DNA of 64,000 bases, from assembly GCF_016862575.1 (NCBI RefSeq), contig NZ_BONF01000004.1:62001-126000 (forward strand). Reading direction: 5' to 3'. The notes beneath the pieces were generated by a model. It made no database searches. It was not told the DNA's origin and worked only from the letters and a program-made list of their open reading frames with translations. Below, piece after piece: positions 52,170 to 64,000 of this stretch. The position numbers were made by a program, and so were the translations under genes. Source of the DNA: Catellatospora bangladeshensis (GTDB lineage: Bacteria > Actinomycetota > Actinomycetes > Mycobacteriales > Micromonosporaceae). Positions within the stretch are counted from its first letter, which is position 1. Each line of letters opens with the position of its first letter.

Positions 52170-53051
52170 ATGGCATCCGACGAGCTGAGCAGCATGGAGC
52201 CAGGCGAGCCGGCCCCGAGCGCATCGATGCGAGACCACGGCGGCAGCGTGCTCGACGAGATCATCGCGGGGGTCCGTGAGGACGTCGAGGCGCGCGAGCG
52301 CCTGGTCTCCATGGACGAGATCAAGAAGCGCGCGGCGGCGGCCCCGCCGCCCCTGGACGCGTACGCGGCGCTGCGCCGCGCGGGCGTCGGCGTGATCGCC
52401 GAGGTGAAGCGCTCGTCGCCCAGCAAGGGTGCGCTGGCGGAGATCCCCGACCCGGCCGAGCTGGCCGCGGAGTACGAGGCGGGCGGTGCCCGCGCGGTCA
52501 GCGTGCTGACCGAGGGCCGCTGGTTCGGCGGCTCCCTGGACGACCTCGCGGCGGTCCGCGCCCGCATCGGCATCCCGGTGCTGCGCAAGGATTTCGTCTG
52601 CTCGACGTACCAGGTGCACGAGGCGCGCGCGTTCGGCGCCGACCTGGTGCTGCTGATCGTCGCGGCGCTGGAGCAGAAGGTGCTGTCCGGGCTGCTCGAC
52701 CGCATCGAGTCGCTGGGCATGACCCCGCTGGTCGAGGTGCACACCGAGGAAGAGGCCGACCGCGCCCTGGAGGCCGGCGCCCGCGTCATCGGCGTGAACG
52801 CCCGCAACCTGCGCACACTGGAGGTGGACCGGTCGGTGTTCGAGCGGATCGCGCCCGGCCTGCCCAACAGCGTCGTCAAGATCGCTGAGTCGGGCGTCCG
52901 GGGTCCGCTGGACCTGATCAAGTACGCCTCGGCGGGTGCCGACGCGGTCCTCGTCGGTGAGGGCCTGGTCACCCAGAAGAGCCCGCGCGACGCGGTCGCC
53001 GAGCTGGTCAACGCGGGCAACCACCCCGCGACGCCGCGCCCCGCCCGCTGA
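52170..53051 (+). CDS. trpC: Indole-3-glycerol phosphate synthase
   Basis: A 293-residue TIM barrel that decarboxylates and cyclises CdRP to indoleglycerol phosphate. Motifs: [15 protein letters not shown] (catalytic Lys and Glu), [47 protein letters not shown] and AESGVRG. About 25 N-terminal residues precede the usual [12 protein letters not shown] start, so an inner ATG (52194 or 52227) could be the true start. I keep 52170 because a TAGCAT -10 box ends 8 bases before it, as for a leaderless mRNA. The 65-bp gap to trpB holds a good ribosome site. Confidence 0.93.
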   Translation: MASDELSSMEPGEPAPSASMRDHGGSVLDEIIAGVREDVEARERLVSMDEIKKRAAAAPPPLDAYAALRRAGVGVIAEVKRSSPSKGALAEIPDPAELAAEYEAGGARAVSVLTEGRWFGGSLDDLAAVRARIGIPVLRKDFVCSTYQVHEARAFGADLVLLIVAALEQKVLSGLLDRIESLGMTPLVEVHTEEEADRALEAGARVIGVNARNLRTLEVDRSVFERIAPGLPNSVVKIAESGVRGPLDLIKYASAGADAVLVGEGLVTQKSPRDAVAELVNAGNHPATPRPAR

Positions 53052-53115
53052 CGCGGACACCCCTCGCCTGACCGCTGCTCGGCCGGAGCGGCGGCTGACG
53101 CCGAAGGAGGGGCAC

Positions 53116-54326
<1,211 letters not shown>

Positions 54327-54330
<4 letters not shown>

Positions 54331-55106
54331 ACGTCACGACTGCCTACGAGAAGGCGCGGGCCGAGGGCCGGGCGGCGCTGGTGGGCTACCTGCCCGCCGG
54401 GTTCCCGTCGGTGGCCGGGGGCATCTCCGCGGTCAAGGCGATGATCGAGGCCGGGGTGGACCTGGTGGAGATCGGCCTGCCGTACTCCGACCCGGTCATG
54501 GACGGACCCGTCATCCAGCGCGCCACCGAGCAGGCGCTGGCGGGCGGCGTACGCACCCGCGACGTCATCGCCACCGTCGAGGCCGTGTCCGGCGCGGGCG
54601 TGCCCGTGCTGGTGATGAGCTACTGGAACCCGATCGAGAAGTACGGCGTCGACGCGTTCGCCCGCGACCTCGCCGGGGCCGGCGGCGCCGGGCTGATCAC
54701 GCCCGACCTCATCCCCGACGAGGCGGACGAGTGGCTGGCCGCCTCGGACCAGCACCACCTGGACCGGGTGTTCCTGATCTCGCCCTCGTCGACCGACGAG
54801 CGCATCGCGATGACCGTGCGGCACTGCCGCGGCTTCGTGTACGCCACCGCGGTCATGGGCGTCACCGGCGCCCGCGACGCCACCTCCACCGCCGCGCCGA
54901 CCCTGGTCGCCCGCGCCAAGAAGGTCTCCGGCACCCTCCCCGTCGGCGTCGGCCTGGGGGTACGCAGCGGCGTCCAGGCCGCCGAGGTGGGCGCCTACGC
55001 CGACGGCGTCATCGTCGGCAGCGCCCTCGTCTCCGCCCTCGCCGACGGCGGCGAACCCGCCCTCCGCACCCTCACCCACGACCTCCGGGCGGGCCTCACC
55101 CCCTGA
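54327..55106 (+). CDS. trpA: Tryptophan synthase alpha chain
   Basis: A 259-residue TIM barrel that cleaves indoleglycerol phosphate to indole and G3P. The catalytic Glu (about 48, in [11 protein letters not shown]) and Asp (about 59, in DPVMDGP) are present. [13 protein letters not shown] and [13 protein letters not shown] bind the phosphate. The GTG start is set by the overlap with trpB. It is followed 13 bases later by palindrome E. With no trpF in the operon, PriA at 3464 is expected to fill that step. Confidence 0.97.
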
Positions 55107-55119
55107 CCCCCTCTGCGTT

Positions 55120-55175
55120 GATCATGAACTTAGGGGCGTGTTCGACGGCGTGTCGCCGCCCCTAAGTTCATGATC
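55120..55175. repeat. GATC palindrome E between trpA and lgt
   Basis: Perfect 19-bp arms (55120-55138 GATCATGAACTTAGGGGCG and 55157-55175) with an 18-base loop. It separates trpA from lgt on the same strand, so a terminator of the trp operon is the simplest role. The arm begins exactly at GATC. No T-run follows. Confidence 0.85.
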
Positions 55176-55267
55176 GATGTCCGTGGCCGTCCCGGGTCAT
55201 GATCAGCGCAAAGTCGGGGCGGGCGGGGGGTGGGGATCGACGGGCTGGGACGGTAGGGTTTGCGCTC

Positions 55268-56314
55268 GTGAACCTCGCCTCCATCCCGTCCCCGTCCACG
55301 GCGGTCTGGCACCTCGGACCGGTGCCGCTGCGGGCGTACGCGCTGTGCATCATCGCGGGCATCGTGCTCGCCTGCATCGTCACCGACCGGCGGATGCGCA
55401 GCCGGGGTGCCCCGCCGTGGGCCGTGCTCGACATCGCCGTCTGGGCGGTGCCGTTCGGCATCGTCGGCGCCCGCATCTACCACGTGCTCAGCTCGCCCGA
55501 CGCCTACTTCGGCGAGGGTGGCGACCTGGTCAAGGCGCTCTACGTCTGGGAGGGCGGCCTCGGCATCTGGGGCGGCGTCGCGGGCGGCGCGCTCGGCGCC
55601 TGGCTGGCCTGCCGCCAGCTCGGCATGTCGTTCAGCTTCGTGGCCGACACCATCGCGGTGGGCCTGCCACTGGCGCAGGCCGTGGGCCGGCTCGGCAACT
55701 GGTTCAACAACGAGCTGTACGGCGGCAAGACGGACCTGCCGTGGGGCCTGCAGGTCCACGTCATGTCGGACACCACCCCGGGCCAGGCCATGGTCGGCCC
55801 CGACGGCGAGCCGGAACTGCGCGAGGGCCTCTACCACCCGACGTTCCTCTACGAGCTGCTGTGGAACCTCGGCGTCGCGGGCGTCGTGTACTGGCTGGAC
55901 AAGCGCTACAAGTTCGGCAAGGGCCGGGCGTTCGCGCTCTACGTGATGCTCTACACGCTCGGCCGCGGCTGGATCGAGGCCATGCGCACCGACCCGGCGA
56001 CCATGATCGGCGGCCTGCGCCTCAACGTGTGGACCTCGATCATCGTGTTCCTGGGCGCGGCGGCGTACTTCTTCCTCGTCAAGGGCGTCCAGGAGTTCCT
56101 GATCCCGAACGTCGACGCCGCGGGCGAGCCCGTCAAGGGCTTCCAGACCGTCACCGAGGAGCAGTACCAGGCCTTCCTCGCCGACGGCACCCGCCCGGAC
56201 GCGGTCGGCGGCCCGTCCGGCGACGCCGGTGACGAGCCGGGCGGCCCGGCGGACGACGCCGAGACGGACGGCCCGGCGGACCTGCCCGCGCAGAAGACCG
56301 CGGCGAAGGGCTGA
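55268..56314 (+). CDS. lgt: Prolipoprotein diacylglyceryl transferase
   Basis: A 348-residue membrane enzyme that adds diacylglycerol to the lipobox Cys of prolipoproteins. Seven predicted helices; the Lgt signature is QAVGRLGNWFNNELYG (residues ~145-160, with essential Arg and Asn). GIVGARIYHVL and LYHPTFLYELLWN are other conserved parts. About 65 C-terminal residues are a polar Asp/Gly/Pro-rich tail, common in actinobacteria. I chose the GTG at 55268, just before the first helix. A TAGGGT -10 box lies about 11 bases upstream, so transcription may be nearly leaderless. The longer frame to 55199 lacks support. Confidence 0.94.
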   Translation: MNLASIPSPSTAVWHLGPVPLRAYALCIIAGIVLACIVTDRRMRSRGAPPWAVLDIAVWAVPFGIVGARIYHVLSSPDAYFGEGGDLVKALYVWEGGLGIWGGVAGGALGAWLACRQLGMSFSFVADTIAVGLPLAQAVGRLGNWFNNELYGGKTDLPWGLQVHVMSDTTPGQAMVGPDGEPELREGLYHPTFLYELLWNLGVAGVVYWLDKRYKFGKGRAFALYVMLYTLGRGWIEAMRTDPATMIGGLRLNVWTSIIVFLGAAAYFFLVKGVQEFLIPNVDAAGEPVKGFQTVTEEQYQAFLADGTRPDAVGGPSGDAGDEPGGPADDAETDGPADLPAQKTAAKG

Positions 56315-56319
56315 GCCAC

Positions 56320-57522
56320 ATGCGCAGCGCGGTGGTGGTCGGAGCGGGCGTCGGCGGCCTCGCCACGGCGGGCGCCCTCGCCCGGACCGGGTGGCGGGTC
56401 ACCCTGCTGGAGCGCGCGGACCGGCTGCGTGCCGAGCCCGCCGCGCTGCTGCTGTGGCCCAACGCCGTCGCCGCGCTCCGCTCTCTCGGCCTCGGCACCG
56501 GGCTCGGCGCCATCGCCACCCCGGTGCCGGTCGGCGGCCTGCGCCGCGCCGACGGGCAGTGGCTGGCCCAGCCCTCCGCGGCGAGCGCCACCGCCACCCC
56601 GGTCGTCGTACACGCTGAGGACCTGCACGACACGTTCATCGCCGGGCTCGGCGACCACATCGAGATCCGCACCGGCATCACCGTGCGCACCATGCACGCC
56701 CGCCCCGGTGACCGGCCCGCCGTCGGCGACGGCCGGCACACCTGGGAGGCCGACGTCATCGTCGCGGCCGACGGCGCCGACAGCACACTGCGGGCCCGGC
56801 TCGCGCCGCAGTCGATCGCGGTCAGCTCCGGCTACGCCGCCTGGCGCGCCGTCATCCCGTGGTATCGCGCGCCCAAGCTGCCCGAGGACCTGGTCCTGGC
56901 GGGGGAGACGCTGAGCGGCGGCTACCGCTTCCTGGCCGCCTCGCTGGGCGACCGGGGCAGCTCCGGCGCGTCCAGCCGGGGCGGCATCTACTGGACCGCC
57001 ACCGTGGCCGGGGCCGCCCGGCCCGAGCCCAAGGCCACCCAGCTGACCCTGCTCAAGCGCTGGTTCGCGGGCTGGCACGCACCCATCTCGGACCTGCTCG
57101 CGGCGACCGAGCCGGACGACCTCGTACAGCAGGACGGGCGGCAGCTGCGGCCGCTGCCGTCCGAGCTGGCGTTCCCTGTCGGGACCGGCGGGTTCGCGCT
57201 GGTCGGCGACGCCGCGCACGCCATGCCGCACCACCTGGCCCAGGGGGCCGGGCTGGCGCTGGAGGACGCGGCCACGCTGCGCGCCCTGCTGCTGCCGGCG
57301 ATCCCCGGACCGGGCTGCAACGCGGCGCTGGCGGCGTACTCCGCGGCGCGCCGGGCACGAGCGGCGCAGGTGGTCCGGCAGACCCAGCGCGTCGGCGCGG
57401 TGCTCGCCCCACGCGGCAACCTGGTCACCCGGGCTCGCGACCGCGCCTTCGGCGCGCTGGCGCCCCGCGTCCTCGACAAGGCCGCCGCCGTCGCCGCCGA
57501 CTGGCAACCCCCCACCACCTGA
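56320..57522 (+). CDS. FAD-dependent monooxygenase
   Basis: A 400-residue group-A flavoprotein. VVVGAGVGGLATAGALARTG is the FAD Rossmann motif, VIVAADGADSTLRARL the DG motif and ALVGDAAHAMPHHLAQGAGL the GD motif. It resembles salicylate-hydroxylase/zeaxanthin-epoxidase-like monooxygenases. The ATG follows lgt by five bases, so it may be co-transcribed. Substrate unknown. Its 3' end is C-rich, and 394 bp without a gene follow. Confidence 0.87.
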   Translation: MRSAVVVGAGVGGLATAGALARTGWRVTLLERADRLRAEPAALLLWPNAVAALRSLGLGTGLGAIATPVPVGGLRRADGQWLAQPSAASATATPVVVHAEDLHDTFIAGLGDHIEIRTGITVRTMHARPGDRPAVGDGRHTWEADVIVAADGADSTLRARLAPQSIAVSSGYAAWRAVIPWYRAPKLPEDLVLAGETLSGGYRFLAASLGDRGSSGASSRGGIYWTATVAGAARPEPKATQLTLLKRWFAGWHAPISDLLAATEPDDLVQQDGRQLRPLPSELAFPVGTGGFALVGDAAHAMPHHLAQGAGLALEDAATLRALLLPAIPGPGCNAALAAYSAARRARAAQVVRQTQRVGAVLAPRGNLVTRARDRAFGALAPRVLDKAAAVAADWQPPTT

Positions 57523-57694
57523 CCGGCCCACCCGGCGGCCCTCACCACCCGCCCTCCACCAGCCGCCGCACGATCCCCACGCCGCGCGCCACACCGCCAC
57601 CCTCGCGCGCCCCGCGCCGTGCCACGCCGCCGCACCCTCGCGCGTCCGGCGCCGCCGCGCCACGCTCGCACGCCCTGCGGCGCGCCGCGCGCCA

Positions 57695-57757
57695 TGATCG
57701 CGGGTTCGTGTCGGATTGTGGGGCCGGACCGCAGGTTGTGACACGAGACCGCGATCA
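57695..57757. repeat. GATC palindrome, family B copy 5
   Basis: Arms 57695-57712 (TGATCGCGGGTTCGTGTC) and 57740-57757 match at 16 of 18 positions, total 63 bp as in B1, B3 and B4. The loop has GGGGCCGGACCGCAGG. It lies immediately before A4 in the gap 57523-57916. The 170 bp before it are strongly C-rich on the plus strand, with no gene. Confidence 0.85.
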
Positions 57758-57794
57758 TCACCAGAACCCTGAGACCCGCCCGCCATGATCGCGT

Positions 57795-57866
57795 CGATCT
57801 TGCGTGAAGTGTTGCCCTTATGGGCGATATGGGCGTGTCGCACCCACAGTTCGCGCAAGATCGGCA
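57795..57866. repeat. GATC palindrome, family A copy 4 (reverse orientation)
   Basis: The left arm CGATCTTGCG (57795-57804) pairs with 57854-57863, extending to 16 of 18 positions. Read on the minus strand it shows the same GGGTGCGACACGCCCAT core as A1 and A3, so it is inserted in the opposite orientation. It lies between the convergent FAD monooxygenase and MscS-like genes, 37 bases after B5. Confidence 0.85.
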
Positions 57867-57916
57867 CGCCAGAGGTGGGGCGGGGTGGGGCTGCGCCGGT
57901 GGGAGTCGTTGTCGGG

Positions 57917-58777
57917 TCAGAGTTCGGGGCCGGGTTTCATGTCGTTGCGGAGGGCGGTGGCCTTTTTGGTGAGGCGGTCGGCGGCCTCCTCGGCGGTGAC
58001 CTTGGTGCCGGGTTTGACGTCCTGCGGGGTCTCGCCGGGGTATTTGGGCTGGACCATGGTGTCGCCGCGGTCCTTGGTGAGGGCGGCGGCCGTCTGCTGC
58101 TCGGCGGCGCGGGCCTTGAGGTGTGCGGACACCCGGGTGCTCTCCTCCTCGATCCGGCCGAGGGCACGTTCCCAGCGGGAGCGCATCGGGCCGATCAGGC
58201 CGCCGCCCACGCCGACGATGAGGATGCCGGAGATGGTGGCGAGGATCGCGACGAGCACCGGCGTGGTGATGGTGGTGGCGATGCCGGCCTGGTTGAGCGC
58301 GGCGATGGCACCCAGCGCGATGATCGCGACCTGGGCGATCCGGCCCACGGCACGCCCGTACGAGAAGTGCGACAGGGCGTTGCTGATGACGTTGAAGACG
58401 GCGTTGGCGATGGCGACCGCCACCACGATGATCACGCAGGCGACGATGAGGCGCGGCAGCCAGGCGATCACGTCGTCGATCAGGTTGCTGATCGGGTTGG
58501 GCCCGAACACGCTGAACGCGAGCTGGAACGTGAACAGCAGCAGCGCGTAGTAGACCAGCATGCCCACCAGCCCGCTGGGGGTGTACCGGCCGGTCCAGCG
58601 GTCCATGCCGGTGCGCTGGGCCAGGTGGTTGAACCGGGCTTTGGCCAGGCCCTTGTCGACGAGTGAGCCGATCACCTTGGCGATGATCCAGCCGATGACC
58701 AGGATGGCGGCGCAGGCGAGGATCTTGAGGCCGATGTACGCCAGCGCACCCAGCGTGACCTGCAGAGTCGGGTTCAC
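57917..58777 (-). CDS. MscS-like conserved-TM-helix channel protein
   Basis: A 286-residue membrane protein with five or six helices in residues ~8-205, then a 90-residue cytosolic tail. The repeated GxxxG/Ala-rich helix pattern (KILACAAILVIGWIIAKVIG; LIVACVIIVVAVAIANAVF) matches the conserved TM-helix (PF05552) proteins related to mechanosensitive channels. Residues 215-286 are charged, with a KDRGDTMVQPKYPGETPQ segment, and probably disordered. GTG start at 58777 with GGAGGGGG upstream. Function in osmotic release is inferred. Confidence 0.82.
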   Translation of the reverse strand: MNPTLQVTLGALAYIGLKILACAAILVIGWIIAKVIGSLVDKGLAKARFNHLAQRTGMDRWTGRYTPSGLVGMLVYYALLLFTFQLAFSVFGPNPISNLIDDVIAWLPRLIVACVIIVVAVAIANAVFNVISNALSHFSYGRAVGRIAQVAIIALGAIAALNQAGIATTITTPVLVAILATISGILIVGVGGGLIGPMRSRWERALGRIEEESTRVSAHLKARAAEQQTAAALTKDRGDTMVQPKYPGETPQDVKPGTKVTAEEAADRLTKKATALRNDMKPGPEL

Positions 58778-58839
58778 GGTCGTCCCCCTCCGTCCTAGCG
58801 GACGTGCTCAGCCGCAGACTACGGCGGGGCGGGGACCGG

Positions 58840-58918
58840 TGATCGCCGTTTCGGATCTAAACATCCATCGGAGCCGCATCCATCGGATGCCGCACTTCGC
58901 GGCACAGATCAGCGATCA
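58840..58918. repeat. GATC palindrome I upstream of gltB
   Basis: TGATCGC (58840-58846) pairs with GCGATCA (58912-58918), and inside them GATCT (58854) with AGATC (58906). The centre has the direct repeat CATCCATCGGA (58862 and 58877) and hairpin GCCGCACTTCGCGGC (58889). It is weaker than the other elements and lies in a divergent gap (58778-59344). The remaining ~420 bp before gltB hold no gene; promoter elements are likely there but not identified. Confidence 0.55.
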
Positions 58919-59344
58919 TCGAAGGGCGGCGGCGGGACGTCGCGCGGTTAACCTCTGCGACGCGCCCGACACGCGCGGGAAACGTTTCGGTCACGTGACC
59001 GGGCGCAGGTGATCAGCCTGCGGTGGTCCGTCCCTTTACCTACTAACTGGGAAGTAGCTTCTCACCATGTGGACGTGTGATCAATCTGTGTCTGGTGGAC
59101 ACCCAGGCCGTTTAACGTAGACTCAACACTCACAGACTCGTCCCCATACTCGTGCGAACCGCGCGAGGGAGTCCGTGCACCGCTGAACCTGCGGGTTCAC
59201 TCAAGGGCCGACGTCGTCCCGCTCGGATAGGACCGTTAACGAACCCGGCACGCCCCCGCGCCATCGCCGTCGCGGCTTGCAGGCATTCCACCCGTTCGTG
59301 GCCGATACCGAATGATCTCTCTCCCCGTGACGACAGGAGGCCCG

Positions 59345-63941
<4,597 letters not shown>

Positions 63942-63949
<8 letters not shown>

Positions 63950-64000
63950 CCCGAACGGTTTCCTGCGCTACGGCCGGCGCATGCCGGCCCGCCGGCCGGT
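63942..64000 (+). CDS. gltD: Glutamate synthase small subunit, N-terminal fragment (cut by window end)
   Basis: The GTG at 63942 opens [20 protein letters not shown], which matches the N-terminus of GltD (typically ADPxGFL...RxxPxRRPV). The 8-base overlap with the gltB stop is the usual gltBD coupling. Only 19 codons are in the window, so identity rests on this start and on context. Confidence 0.85.

Overview
The window is a 64 kb stretch of very GC-rich chromosome from an actinomycete. GTG starts are common, stop/start overlaps of the ATGA or GTGA type are frequent, hisA is of the dual-function PriA kind, and the intergenic hairpin repeats and gene content suggest the family Micromonosporaceae (inference). 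No tRNA, rRNA, CRISPR array, insertion sequence or transposase was seen.

Layout. Bases 1-6979 hold most of a histidine operon (hisD end, hisC, hisB, hisH, a small membrane-protein gene, hisA/priA). A divergent LysR regulator and EamA exporter follow, then hisF. Bases 7220-18657 hold a Bax-inhibitor-like membrane protein, a three-gene RND efflux locus (RND, a very short adaptor-like protein, RND), an alpha/beta hydrolase and a Tat-exported multicopper oxidase. Bases 18909-32271 are an aromatic (type II) polyketide gene cluster built around a divergent promoter region: SARP regulator, KS-alpha and KS-beta on the minus strand; on the plus strand a didomain aromatase/cyclase, an acyl-CoA ligase fused to a small monooxygenase domain, ACP, a complete acetyl-CoA carboxylase (AccD-AccA fusion, BCCP, biotin carboxylase), an FAD hydroxylase, a PF04199-type cyclase and a SnoaL-like protein. 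Two promoters in the cluster carry 11-bp-spaced CTCAAGT-type heptads, as expected for SARP control.

Bases 32386-48635 hold a secreted ScyD-like protein, a MocR regulator with its YczE-like membrane partner, a long-chain acyl-CoA ligase, a TIGR03085-like protein, a heterodimeric ABC exporter, rpsD divergent from a HugZ-like gene across iron boxes, a TetR/ABC-2 operon, and a 733-residue highly acidic low-complexity protein. Bases 48911-56314 are hisI-trpE-(membrane protein)-(spermidine-synthase-like) and then trpC-trpB-trpA-lgt. There is no trpF here, which fits PriA serving both the histidine and tryptophan pathways. The window ends with an FAD monooxygenase, an MscS-like channel, gltB and the first codons of gltD.

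The strongest unexplained signal is a set of at least fifteen intergenic palindromes whose arms begin at or within a few bases of GATC. They fall into several sequence families (A x4, B x5, D x2 and single types), and family members keep their loop sequence as well as their arms. They lie mostly at gene 3' ends, especially between convergent genes. In one case (A1) the element supplies the last codons and stop of the LysR gene. A separate family (C) lacks GATC, and one perfect 24-bp-arm palindrome (G) follows the SARP gene. They may act as bidirectional terminators, as mobile palindromic repeats of the REP/RAYT kind, or as both.
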